A stretch of DNA of 64,000 nt from positions 7,936,001 through 8,000,000 of the forward strand of contig NZ_CP041244.1 in NCBI RefSeq assembly GCF_006547145.1. Direction: 5' to 3'. Positions 31,266 through 39,154 of this stretch are shown piece after piece. The notes beneath the pieces are model-generated. The model was not told the origin of the DNA. It saw only the letters and a program-made list of their open reading frames with translations, and searched no databases. The stretch comes from Actinomadura sp. WMMA1423. Its GTDB lineage: Bacteria; Actinomycetota; Actinomycetes; Streptosporangiales; Streptosporangiaceae. The first letter of the stretch is position 1; every line of letters begins with the position of its first letter. The translations under genes and the position numbers were made by a program.

Positions 31266-32390
31266 TCAGGAACCGAATACGGGGTCGGCGGGGAGCCGGC
31301 GAAGCTCGCCCGGGACCGGGGTGGCGTAGGTGTAGTCGAACAGCGTGGACACCTCGGGGGCGGGGCTCTCGTCGGCGAACGCGGCGGCGGCGTCGACCTC
31401 GGCGGTCACCTCGGCGTCGAGCCGGTCGCGGTCGTCGGCGGACAGGACCCCGGCCTCCTCGAGCTCCAGCGCCATCCGGGCCAGGGGGTCGGCGGCCTTC
31501 AGGGCCTCCTTCTCCTCCTTGGACCGGTAGCGGGCCGGGTCGACGACCGAGTGGCCCTTCAGCCGGGGGCTGACGGTCTCCAGCAGGTAGGGCCTGCTCT
31601 CGGCGCGGGCGCGCTCGACGGCGGTGCGCGCGGCGTCGCGCACCGCGAGCACGTCGGTGCCGTCCACCCGCAGGCTCTCCATCCGGTACGCGGCGCCGCG
31701 CCGGTACAGCTCCGGCTCGGCCGCGGAGTTCTCGACGGTGGTGCCCATGCCGAGGCCGTTGTTGATCACGACGAAGACGACGGGGAGGTTCCAGAGGGAG
31801 GCGATGTTCAGCGACTCGTGGAACGCCCCGATCGCGGTCGTCCCGTCGCCCATGTGGCACATCACGACCTCGTCGCCGCCCTTGTAGGAGACGGCGAGCG
31901 CCGCGCCGGCCGCGAGGGGCACCTGCCCGCCGACGATCCCGTACCCGCCGAGCAGCCGGGCCTCGGCGTCGAACAGGTGCATCGACCCGCCCCAGCCCTT
32001 GGACACGCCCGTCGACCGCCCGTACAGCTCGGCCATGACGCGCTCCGCGCCGATGCCCTTGGATAGGGCATAGCCGTGTTCGCGGTAGTTCGTGAACAGG
32101 TAGTCGGTGGGTCGCAGCGCGGCCATCAGCCCGACGACGGTGGCCTCCTCGCCGAGGTTCAGATGGCAGTACCCGCCGATCTTGGCCTCGGTGTAGGCGC
32201 GGGCGGCCCGCTCCTCGAAGCGCCTGATCAGCAGCATCTGCCGGTAGTAGCCGACGAGCGTGGCGGCGTCGGCGTCCGGGGGCGCCGCCTCCGGCGCCGC
32301 GCCGGTCCGCGGCCGGGGGGCCTTCGTGCCGCGCGTCCGACGGCTCCGCGCCGGGGCCGCTCTGTCAACCGACTGGACGGTCTCAGCCAT
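31266..32390 (-). CDS. 2-oxoacid dehydrogenase E1 component, alpha subunit (pyruvate/acetoin type)
   Basis: This 374-residue subunit has an N-terminal Ala/Arg/Pro-rich extension (about 40 residues), then RQMLLIRRFEERAARAYTEAKIGG. The ThDP motif starts at GDGTTAIGAFHESLN and ends with VINNGLGMGT. YRSKEEKEALKAADPLARM is a phosphorylation-loop region typical of pyruvate and acetoin dehydrogenase E1-alpha. It is first gene of the E1a-E1b-E2 operon and is divergent from a FadR-type regulator whose palindromic sites fill the intergenic region. Confidence 0.92.
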   Translation of the reverse strand: MAETVQSVDRAAPARSRRTRGTKAPRPRTGAAPEAAPPDADAATLVGYYRQMLLIRRFEERAARAYTEAKIGGYCHLNLGEEATVVGLMAALRPTDYLFTNYREHGYALSKGIGAERVMAELYGRSTGVSKGWGGSMHLFDAEARLLGGYGIVGGQVPLAAGAALAVSYKGGDEVVMCHMGDGTTAIGAFHESLNIASLWNLPVVFVVINNGLGMGTTVENSAAEPELYRRGAAYRMESLRVDGTDVLAVRDAARTAVERARAESRPYLLETVSPRLKGHSVVDPARYRSKEEKEALKAADPLARMALELEEAGVLSADDRDRLDAEVTAEVDAAAAFADESPAPEVSTLFDYTYATPVPGELRRLPADPVFGS

Positions 32391-32443
32391 CGGCGACCTT
32401 CCCTCTGTCCGGGGCAGCGCCGTAGGATCACCACGGCGCTCCC

Positions 32444-32470
32444 GATCATCATTGATCTATGATCGATCAT
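32444..32470. promoter_or_regulatory. Two adjacent palindromes, FadR-type operator region
   Basis: GATCA-N4-TGATC (32444-32457) is followed one base later by the perfect 12-bp palindrome ATGATCGATCAT (32459-32470). They lie between the divergent E1-alpha and FadR-type genes and are AT-rich. The second one overlaps the first possible ATG of the regulator frame, arguing that translation begins downstream. Confidence 0.65.
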
Positions 32471-32539
32471 ATTCTACCCGCCGGAACCCACCCCCCTGTC
32501 AAGAGGCACTTACCGGCCGTGGCGCTACCATCCAGTTTC

Positions 32540-33166
32540 GTGAAGACCTCCGCCCAGCTGCTCCGCACCGGGCTCGCCGACCAGATCCGCGAGTTCATCG
32601 TGGAGGGCATCAGCTCCGGCCGGTGGGAGCCCGGTGAGCGCATCGTCGAGCGCCGCATCGCCACAGAGCTGGGCGTGAGCCAGGGGCCCGTCCGGGAGGC
32701 GCTCCGCCAGCTGGAGGCGCAGCGGCTGATCGAGACGCTGCCGAACCGCGGCGCCCGGGTCCGCGACTTCACCGAGCAGGACCTGGCCGAGATCTTCCCC
32801 GTCCGCGCCGGCCTGGAGCGGACCGCCGTGGAGCTGGCGCTGCCCCGGCTCGCCGGCTGCCTGGACGCGCTGGAGGAGCACAACCGCCGGCTCGGCGAGG
32901 CCGCGCGGGAGGGCGACCTGCACGAGCAGATGCGGCTCAGCATCGCCTTCCACCGTGAGATCGTCGAGACGGCCGGGAACCGGCTGCTCGTCTCGGTGTG
33001 GGAGGGCCTCGGCATCGAGCTGTGGACGACGCTGTCCCTGCGCCTGCACCACACGGAGATCTACTCCAAGTCGGCCGAGCACGCCGAGCTGATCGAGGCG
33101 TTCCGCCGCGCCGACCCGGCCGCGCCGCAGCTCCTGCACGACCACGTCATGAACTACGCCCCCTAG
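32540..33166 (+). CDS. GntR/FadR-family regulator (FCD domain)
   Basis: This protein of about 208 residues has a winged helix (GLADQIREFIVEGISSGRWEPG, ERRIATELGVSQGPVREALRQLEAQRLIE) and an FCD effector domain with metal-ligand type histidines (FHREIV, LLHDHV). GTG 32540 was selected because the upstream ATG at 32459 lies within the operator palindrome; GTG 32519 is another option, and none has a good ribosome site. It probably represses the divergent dehydrogenase operon in response to a carboxylate. Confidence 0.85.
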   Translation: MKTSAQLLRTGLADQIREFIVEGISSGRWEPGERIVERRIATELGVSQGPVREALRQLEAQRLIETLPNRGARVRDFTEQDLAEIFPVRAGLERTAVELALPRLAGCLDALEEHNRRLGEAAREGDLHEQMRLSIAFHREIVETAGNRLLVSVWEGLGIELWTTLSLRLHHTEIYSKSAEHAELIEAFRRADPAAPQLLHDHVMNYAP

Positions 33167-33200
33167 AACGCGCGGAAGGCCCCCTGGGGAGAGCGCGCCC

Positions 33201-33905
33201 CTAGCGCGGCTTCTCGCGGTAGGCGCGCGTGAGCTGGGCCTCCGCGTCGTCGAGGTAGGAGCGCAGCTCCAGCTCGGCCGCGGCGAAGTCGCCCCGCGCC
33301 ATCAGGTCGTGGATCCGCCGGTTGCGGGCGAGATAGGGCTCGTGGAACTCGCGCGGTGAGCCCATCTCGTGGAAGACCAGCCGCATCTCGGCCAGCAGGT
33401 GCCGGATCATCTCGTCCACCCGCGGGCTGCCCACCAGCGCGGCGATGGCCTTGTGGAAGCGGATGTCGGCGGTGCCGACGTCCGGCCAGCTCCCGGCGGC
33501 GGCGGCGCGCTCGCCGTCCAGGACCGCCGCCTCCACCAGGTCGAACGCCTCGGGCGGGGCCTGCGGCGCGCACCGCACGCCCTCGCACTCAAGGATCCGC
33601 CGCACCCGGTAGAGGTCGGCGAGGCCGTCGGCGGTGACCCGGCCCACGAACACGCCCCGGTTGAACTCGTGGACGAGCAGCCGCTCCTTGACCAGCAGCC
33701 GGAACGCCTCGCGCACGGTGTTGCGCGAGACCTTCAGGGCCTCGGCCAGCTCCTCCTCGCGGACGCGCTCGCCGGGGGCGAGCCGCCCCTCGGTGATCTG
33801 CTCGCGCAGCAGGTCGGCGATCCGCGCGGCGGTGCTGGTCCGGTCGAGATCGTGCCGGGCGGCCGCGATGTCGGTCAGCCACGAACCCTGCGCCGGCACG
33901 GGCAT
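33201..33905 (-). CDS. GntR-family regulator (FCD domain)
   Basis: This 234-residue regulator has a GntR winged helix (RIADLLREQITEGRLAPGERVR, EEELAEALKVSRNTVREAFRLLV) and a C-terminal FCD domain with RFHKAIAALVG and NRRIHDLM. It is divergent from the NRAMP-like transporter/PxpBC operon across 158 bp that hold a perfect operator dyad, so it most likely controls that operon. It converges with the FadR-type gene at 33166. Confidence 0.9.
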   Translation of the reverse strand: MPVPAQGSWLTDIAAARHDLDRTSTAARIADLLREQITEGRLAPGERVREEELAEALKVSRNTVREAFRLLVKERLLVHEFNRGVFVGRVTADGLADLYRVRRILECEGVRCAPQAPPEAFDLVEAAVLDGERAAAAGSWPDVGTADIRFHKAIAALVGSPRVDEMIRHLLAEMRLVFHEMGSPREFHEPYLARNRRIHDLMARGDFAAAELELRSYLDDAEAQLTRAYREKPR

Positions 33906-34004
33906 CGACCACCTTCCGGGGGGCGGGCGCGGGATGCCGCGCGAAGATCCGGGGAGGCCAGCCTATCCTCGGCGACCGGAAAATGCATCAACAGGTCTCT
34001 TGAT

Positions 34005-34021
34005 GGATTGTTGAACAATCC
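34005..34021. promoter_or_regulatory. GntR operator dyad before the NRAMP-like/PxpBC operon
   Basis: GGATTGTT-G-AACAATCC is a perfect 8-bp-arm palindrome centred 51 bp before the ATG at 34064. Its TTGT-N3-ACAA core is typical for FadR-subfamily GntR regulators. Confidence 0.7.
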
Positions 34022-34063
34022 CTACGCTTGCGGAAAGTCGAACCCCCTGGAAGGGCCCCGCCC

Positions 34064-35293
34064 ATGACGGACCCAGCGACCCTCGACACGACTCCCGAAC
34101 AGGCCGTCCGCTCCCGCCGCGCCGCGCTCGCCGGCGCCATGTTCCTGATGGCCACCAGCGCCATCGGACCCGGCTTCATCACCCAGACCACCGTCTTCAC
34201 CGCCGAGCTCGGCGCCGCGTTCGCGTTCGCGATCCTCGTGTCCGTGCTGGTGGACATCGCGATCCAGCTGAACGTGTGGCGCGTCGTCGGCGTCTCCGGG
34301 ATGCGCGCCCAGGAACTCGGCAACCGCGTCCTGCCCGGCGCCGGGTACGGCCTCGCCGCGCTCGACGTGTTCGGCGGCCTCGTCTTCAACATCGGCAACA
34401 TCGCCGGCACCGCGCTCGGCCTGAACGCGCTGCTCGGTATGGACGTCAAGATCGGCGGCGCGGTCTCCGCGCTGGCCGCCATCGCGATCTTCCTGGTCCG
34501 GCGGGCCGGCGTCGCGATGGACCGGATCGTCGTCGTGCTCGGCGGCGTGATGATCCTGCTGACCCTGTACGTGGCCTTCGTGTCCGAGCCGCCCCTCGGG
34601 GAGGCGCTCCGGCAGACCGTCGCGCCCGAGACCGTCGACTTCCTGGTCATCACCACGCTGATCGGCGGGACGGTCGGCGGCTACATCACCTACGCGGGCG
34701 CCCACCGCATGATCGAGTCCGGGCTCACCGGGCCGGAGAACGTCCGGGAGATCAACCGCAGCGCCGTCACCGGCGTCCTCGTCACCGCCCTGATGCGCGT
34801 GCTGCTGTTCCTCGCCGTCCTCGGCGTCGTCGCGGGCGGGGTGACCCTCGCCAAGGAGAACGCCCCCGCCTCGGCCTTCGAGCACGCGGCGGGCGAGGCG
34901 GGGCTGCGCGTCTTCGGCCTGATCATGTGGTCGGCGGCGATCACCTCGGTGATCGGCGCCTCCTACACCTCGGTGTCGTTCCTCGTGTCGTTCTCCTCGT
35001 TCGTCGAGCGGCACCGCAACCGGCTGGTGGTCGCGTTCATCCTCGTCTCCGCCGCCATCTACCTCGCGGTCGGCACCACCCCGGCGAAGCTGCTCGTCCT
35101 CGCGGGCGCGCTGAACGGGCTGATCCTGCCGTTCGGGCTCGCCGTGCTGCTCTGGGCGGCCGCCCGCCGCCGCGACCTGCTCGGCGGCCACCGGTACCCG
35201 GTCTGGCTCCTCGCCATCGGCGTGGCGGCCTGGCTGCTGTCGCTCTACCTGGGCTGGAACAGCCTTTCCGGGCTCGACGACCTGTGGAGGTGA
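34064..35293 (+). CDS. NRAMP-like (LeuT-fold) transporter lacking metal-ligand motifs
   Basis: This 409-residue protein has 11 predicted membrane segments and belongs to the NRAMP-like group. TM1 reads ATSAIGPGFITQTT, without the DPGN metal-binding motif, and the TM6 region (ITSVIGASYTSVSFL) lacks the MPH ligand. It is therefore unlikely to carry Mn/Fe like MntH. It resembles the YcsG branch placed next to KipI/KipA-type genes in Bacillus. Genetic linkage to PxpB/PxpC suggests import of 5-oxoproline or a related acid, an inference. ATG 34064 follows GGAAGGG; the frame opens earlier at 34028. Confidence 0.8.
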   Translation: MTDPATLDTTPEQAVRSRRAALAGAMFLMATSAIGPGFITQTTVFTAELGAAFAFAILVSVLVDIAIQLNVWRVVGVSGMRAQELGNRVLPGAGYGLAALDVFGGLVFNIGNIAGTALGLNALLGMDVKIGGAVSALAAIAIFLVRRAGVAMDRIVVVLGGVMILLTLYVAFVSEPPLGEALRQTVAPETVDFLVITTLIGGTVGGYITYAGAHRMIESGLTGPENVREINRSAVTGVLVTALMRVLLFLAVLGVVAGGVTLAKENAPASAFEHAAGEAGLRVFGLIMWSAAITSVIGASYTSVSFLVSFSSFVERHRNRLVVAFILVSAAIYLAVGTTPAKLLVLAGALNGLILPFGLAVLLWAAARRRDLLGGHRYPVWLLAIGVAAWLLSLYLGWNSLSGLDDLWR

Positions 35294-35300
35294 GGGCGGG

Positions 35301-35909
35301 GTGCGGATCCTCCCGAGCGGCGACGCGGCGCTGCTGGTCGAACTGCCGGACCTGCCGGCGATGCTCGGCCTGTACGCGGCGCTCGCGGCGTCCCCGCCTC
35401 CCGGCGTCGCCGACCTCGTCCCGGCGGCCCGCACCCTGACCCTGCTGCTCGACCCCTCCGCCGACCCGGCCGCGGTGGCCGCCGCGGTGCGCGCCACCCG
35501 GCCGGGCACGGCGGACGGCGCCGCCGGCGACGTGGAGATCCCCGTCGTCTACGACGGCGAGGACCTCGGCGAGGTCGCCCGCCTCACCGGGCTCGCCCCG
35601 GACGAGGTCGCCGCCGCGCACACCGGGACTCCGTGGCGGGTCGCGTTCACCGGGTTCGCGCCCGGATTCGGCTACCTGGAGGGCGGCGACCCGCGGCTGG
35701 ACGTCCCGCGCCGCGCGACGCCCCGCGTCCGCGTCCCGGCGGGCGCGGTCGGCCTCGCCGGGCGCTTCAGCGGCGTCTACCCGGTCGAGTCCCCGGGCGG
35801 CTGGCTGCTCATCGGACGCACGGAGGCCGTCCTATGGGATCTCGAACGCGACCCGCCCGCCCTCCTGCGCCCGGGAACGCGGGTCCGCTTCGTCCGGCGG
35901 GAACCATGA
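35301..35909 (+). CDS. pxpB: 5-oxoprolinase subunit PxpB (KipI-like)
   Basis: This 202-residue protein has the KipI/PxpB layout, an N-terminal MRILPSGDAALLVEL and a cyclophilin-like C-terminal half with FTGFAPGFGYLEG, PRRATPRVRVPAGAVGLAG and SPGGWLLIGRT. With PxpA and PxpC it forms the ATP-dependent 5-oxoprolinase that recycles pyroglutamate to glutamate. Its stop overlaps pxpC (ATGA, 35906-35909). Confidence 0.92.
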   Translation: MRILPSGDAALLVELPDLPAMLGLYAALAASPPPGVADLVPAARTLTLLLDPSADPAAVAAAVRATRPGTADGAAGDVEIPVVYDGEDLGEVARLTGLAPDEVAAAHTGTPWRVAFTGFAPGFGYLEGGDPRLDVPRRATPRVRVPAGAVGLAGRFSGVYPVESPGGWLLIGRTEAVLWDLERDPPALLRPGTRVRFVRREP

Positions 35910-36796
35910 AGCGGGCGCTGGACGTTCTCCGCACAGGGCTCCTGGCCACTGTCCAGGACCTCGGCCGCTCGGGTCACGCGGCGCTCGGCGTGGGGGTGTC
36001 GGGCGCCGCGGACCCGGGCTCCCTCCGGCTCGCCAACCGGCTGCTCGGCAACCCCGAGGGGGAGGCCGCGATCGAGGTCGTCTTCGGCGGCCTGCACGTA
36101 CGCTGCCGGGGCGGAGTGTTCGCCGCGGTGACCGGCGCGCCCGCCCCGCTGCTGGTGGACGGCCGCGCCGAGGCCCCCTACTCGGTCGTGCACGTGCCGG
36201 ACGGCGCCGAGCTCCGGATGGGCGCCCCGCCCGCGGGCCTGCGCAGCTACCTGGCCGTCCGCGGAGGCGTCGCCGTCCCGCCCGTCCTCGGATCCCGCTC
36301 CACCGACACGCTCTCCGGCATCGGCCCCGCCCCGCTCAAGCCCGGTGACCTGCTCCCCGTCGGCGAGCCGCCCGCCGCCCCGCCGCTGCTGGACGCCGCC
36401 CCCGTCCGCCCGCCGCACGGCGGGGAACTGGAACTGCGCGCGATGCCCGGCCCCCGCCACGACTGGTTCGCCCCCGGCGCGCTGGACGCCCTCTTCTCCG
36501 CCGCCTACACGGTGACCAGTGAGGCCGACCGGGTCGGCATGCGCCTGGACGGCCCCCGCCTGGAGCACGCCGGGCGCGGCGAGCTGCCCAGCGAGGGGAC
36601 GGTCACCGGGGCGCTGCAGGTCCCGCCGTCCGGGCGGCCGGTGCTGTTCCTCGCCGACCACCCGCTCACCGGCGGCTACCCCGTGATCGCGGTGGTCGCC
36701 TCCGCGGACATCGGACGCGCCGCCCAGGCCCGCCCCGGGCAGCGGCTCCGGTTCCGCCCGCACCCCGCACCGAACCTCCGGGAGGACAGACGATGA
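35906..36796 (+). CDS. pxpC: 5-oxoprolinase subunit PxpC (KipA-like, biotin-dependent carboxylase-like domain)
   Basis: This 296-residue protein starts MKRALDVLRTGLLATVQDLGRSGHAALGVGVSGAAD. It contains LRSYLAVRGGV and SEADRVGMRLDGP, diagnostic of the KipA/allophanate-hydrolase subunit 2 family. It is coupled to both neighbours by four-base overlaps. The third subunit gene, pxpA (LamB/YcsF family), is absent from this operon, so it must lie elsewhere for a complete enzyme. Confidence 0.92.
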   Translation: MKRALDVLRTGLLATVQDLGRSGHAALGVGVSGAADPGSLRLANRLLGNPEGEAAIEVVFGGLHVRCRGGVFAAVTGAPAPLLVDGRAEAPYSVVHVPDGAELRMGAPPAGLRSYLAVRGGVAVPPVLGSRSTDTLSGIGPAPLKPGDLLPVGEPPAAPPLLDAAPVRPPHGGELELRAMPGPRHDWFAPGALDALFSAAYTVTSEADRVGMRLDGPRLEHAGRGELPSEGTVTGALQVPPSGRPVLFLADHPLTGGYPVIAVVASADIGRAAQARPGQRLRFRPHPAPNLREDRR

Positions 36797-37584
36797 CCCG
36801 ACCCCTCGACCCGGGCGCGCTGACGCCGGACCAGGCCAGGGCCCTGTTCCGGGCCGGGCTGCGCGTCCCCACGTCCGGCTGGTGCGCGGGCTGGACGCAG
36901 GCGAACCTCATCGCCGTGCCGCGCGAGTACGCCTACGACCTGCTCCTGTTCGCGCAGCGCAACCCCAAGCCGTGCCCTGTCCTGGACGTGACCGAGCCGG
37001 GCGAGACCTCGGCCCGCCTGTTCGCCGGGGACCTGCGCACCGACCTGCCCGGCTACGTCGTCTACGAGCACGGGGAGCCGGTCGCGGAGGTGTCCGACGT
37101 GACCGCCCACTGGCGCGACGACCTCGTGTCGTTCCTCATCGGGTGCAGCTTCACGTTCGAGGACGCGCTCCGCGAGGCCGGCGTCCCCGTCCGGCACATC
37201 GAGCAGAACCGCAACGTCCCGATGTACCGGACGAACCGGATGTGCCGCCGCGCGGGCGAGTTCGGCGGCCCGCTCGTCGTCTCGATGCGCCCCGTCCCGG
37301 CCGCGCAGGTGGCCGACGCCGTGCGCGTGACGGCCCGGTACCCCTCGGTGCACGGCGCGCCCGTGCACGTCGGCGACCCCGTCGAGCTCGGCATCGAGGA
37401 CCTGGCCGCACCGGACTTCGGCGACCCGGTCGAGATCCGCGTCGACGAGATCCCCGTCTTCTGGGCCTGCGGCGTGACCCCGCAGGCGGCGGTGATGGCC
37501 TCCCGCCCGAAGCTCGCCATCGGCCACGCGCCCGGCCACATGGCGATCACGGACGTCCGCGACACCACCTACCTCGTGCCCTGA
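36793..37584 (+). CDS. DUF1445 family protein (D-glutamate cyclase/hydro-lyase-like)
   Basis: This 263-residue protein belongs to the DUF1445 (YcsI) family: RVPTSGWCAGWTQANLIAVP near the N-terminus, SFLIGCSFTFEDAL, EQNRNVPMYRTNRMC, and FWACGVTPQAAV. A mammalian fusion member acts as D-glutamate cyclase converting D-Glu to 5-oxo-D-proline, which fits a 5-oxoproline locus. ATG overlaps the pxpC stop. Location is cytoplasmic. Confidence 0.85.
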   Translation: MTRPLDPGALTPDQARALFRAGLRVPTSGWCAGWTQANLIAVPREYAYDLLLFAQRNPKPCPVLDVTEPGETSARLFAGDLRTDLPGYVVYEHGEPVAEVSDVTAHWRDDLVSFLIGCSFTFEDALREAGVPVRHIEQNRNVPMYRTNRMCRRAGEFGGPLVVSMRPVPAAQVADAVRVTARYPSVHGAPVHVGDPVELGIEDLAAPDFGDPVEIRVDEIPVFWACGVTPQAAVMASRPKLAIGHAPGHMAITDVRDTTYLVP

Positions 37585-37605
37585 GTCCGGCATAGGCTTC
37601 CTCCC

Positions 37606-38994
37606 ATGCCCGAGATCATCGCCGCGGGCGAACGCCTCGGCGGGCGCTACCTCATCGAGCGGCCCATCGGCGCCGGCGGCATGGCGACCGTCTGGCGCGC
37701 GGTCGACACCGTCCTCGACCGCGCCGTCGCGGTCAAGGTCCCCAAGGAGGGCGGGCCCGAGGAGTTCACGCGGCGGCTCCGCCAGGAGGCGCAGGCCGCC
37801 GCCGCCCTCACCCACCCGAGCATCACCGGCGTGTACGACTACGGCGAGCACCGGATCGGCGCGGACGGGGCCCGGTGGCGCGAGAGCACCCCGGTCCCGT
37901 ACGTGGTCATGGAGCTGCTGGACGGCGAGAGCCTCGCCGTCCGCCTGTCGCGCGGCCCGCTGCCGTGGCGGGAGGCGGCCGTCATCTGCGCCCGGGTCGC
38001 CGACGCGCTGGCCGCCGCCCACGAGGCCGGCATCGTGCACCGCGACATCAAGCCCGGGAACGTGTTCCTCACCCCGCTCGAGGTGAAGGTCCTCGACTTC
38101 GGCATCGCCTTCACCGGCACGCTCGGCGGGCCGGTGGTGGGCACGCCGGCCTACATCGCGCCCGAACTGCTGTCCGGCACGCCCCCGACTCCGGCCGCCG
38201 ACATCTACTCCCTGGGCGTCGTCCTGCACGAGTGCCTGACCGGCTCCCCGCCCACGCCCTCCTCCTCCTTCCGGAAGGGCACCCCGGAGGAGGTCTCCAC
38301 CCTCTGCCGCGACTGCCTCTCACCGGACCCCGGCGCACGCCCGACCGCCGCCGACGCGGCCCGCGTGCTGGCCGGCGCCGCCGGCATCCGGCTCCACGTG
38401 CCGGGCGGCGCCGTCGCGTCCGCCGGGACCGCGCCCGCCGACCGGCCCCGGGAGGCGACCCGCGTCCTGGACGACCCCGCCCCGGCCGGGCGCGGGCCCG
38501 GGCCCGGGCGGCGGCCACTGCTGATCGCCGGGGTCGCGGGCGGGGCGCTGTGCGCGGTGGCCGCGCTCCTGGCGGCGCTCGCGCCCGACTCCTCCGACCG
38601 GGCCGGCGCGAAACCGCCGGCCGCCTCCCCGCCCGCCTCCCCGCCCGCGTCGCCGGGCCGGACGTCGGCCGCGGCGACCGCGTGCTCGGTGTCGTACCGG
38701 GTCGACGGGACGTGGCCGCGCGGCTTCCAGGCGACCGTCCGGATCACCAACCTCGGCGGCGGCGCGATCGACGGCTGGACGCTGGCCTTCGCGTTCCCGG
38801 ACGGCCAGGCGATCACGCAGCTGTGGAACGGCAGCCGGTCGCAGGACGGGGCGTCCGTCACGGTGACGGCGGCCGAGTGGAACCGCTCGATCCCGCCGCA
38901 CGGGACGGCCGAGTTCGGGTTCCTCGGGAGCCAGGACGGTTCGAACGGGGCGCCCTCGCGGTTCACGCTGAACGGCGCGGAGTGCCGCGGCTGA
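37606..38994 (+). CDS. Membrane Ser/Thr protein kinase with extracellular cellulose-binding CBM2 domain
   Basis: This 462-residue protein has an N-terminal Hanks kinase (about 14-260) with IGAGGMATV (21-29), ATP-anchoring K44 in VAVK, catalytic HRDIKPGN with D147, DFG 164-166 and APE 185-187. A single transmembrane helix (304-326) and Pro/Ser/Ala linker (337-352) lead to a C-terminal CBM2 domain (360-462). That domain shows the bracketing disulfide cysteines C360 and C460 and the three surface tryptophans W370, W407 and W425 used by family-2 modules to bind cellulose. The expected topology is kinase inside and CBM outside. Phosphate-transfer residues look intact. Its stop is 9 bp from a CebR operator that controls the next operon. 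A cellulose-sensing role is inferred from architecture and position. Confidence 0.9.
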   Translation: MPEIIAAGERLGGRYLIERPIGAGGMATVWRAVDTVLDRAVAVKVPKEGGPEEFTRRLRQEAQAAAALTHPSITGVYDYGEHRIGADGARWRESTPVPYVVMELLDGESLAVRLSRGPLPWREAAVICARVADALAAAHEAGIVHRDIKPGNVFLTPLEVKVLDFGIAFTGTLGGPVVGTPAYIAPELLSGTPPTPAADIYSLGVVLHECLTGSPPTPSSSFRKGTPEEVSTLCRDCLSPDPGARPTAADAARVLAGAAGIRLHVPGGAVASAGTAPADRPREATRVLDDPAPAGRGPGPGRRPLLIAGVAGGALCAVAALLAALAPDSSDRAGAKPPAASPPASPPASPGRTSAAATACSVSYRVDGTWPRGFQATVRITNLGGGAIDGWTLAFAFPDGQAITQLWNGSRSQDGASVTVTAAEWNRSIPPHGTAEFGFLGSQDGSNGAPSRFTLNGAECRG

Positions 38995-39003
38995 CGCCGC
39001 TTC

Positions 39004-39017
39004 TGGGAGCGCTCCCA
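39004..39017. promoter_or_regulatory. CebR-type operator before the xyloglucan-type operon
   Basis: A perfect TGGGAGCGCTCCCA palindrome starts 9 bp after the kinase stop and lies 138 bp before the binding-protein ATG. It is identical to the sites at 11601, 11647 and 60091. Confidence 0.8.
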
Positions 39018-39070
39018 ATCGATCGTCGCAGGTCAGCCCGGTCCGAAATGAATTGATGCAGTTCGCCCTA

Positions 39071-39099
39071 TTGTGTCGCGGCTGATCGAAGGCTTAACA
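39071..39099 (+). promoter_or_regulatory. Predicted promoter of the xyloglucan-type operon
   Basis: A TTGTGT (39071-39076) and a TTAACA (39094-39099) are spaced 17 bp, placing the start point within or just before the operator at 39109-39122. The fit to consensus is moderate. Confidence 0.4.
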
Positions 39100-39108
39100 T
39101 CCCGGCAA

Positions 39109-39122
39109 TCGAAGCGCTTCGA
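39109..39122. promoter_or_regulatory. LacI-type operator TCGAAGCGCTTCGA (copy 1)
   Basis: This is a perfect 14-bp palindrome, 33 bp before the binding-protein ATG and just downstream of the predicted -10. The same 14 bases occur at 48188-48201 before the GH3 gene. The LacI repressor encoded between them (47125-48132) is the likely binder. Confidence 0.75.
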
Positions 39123-39154
39123 CAGGCGCTCGGTCCCACCCCGGAGGAAGACCC

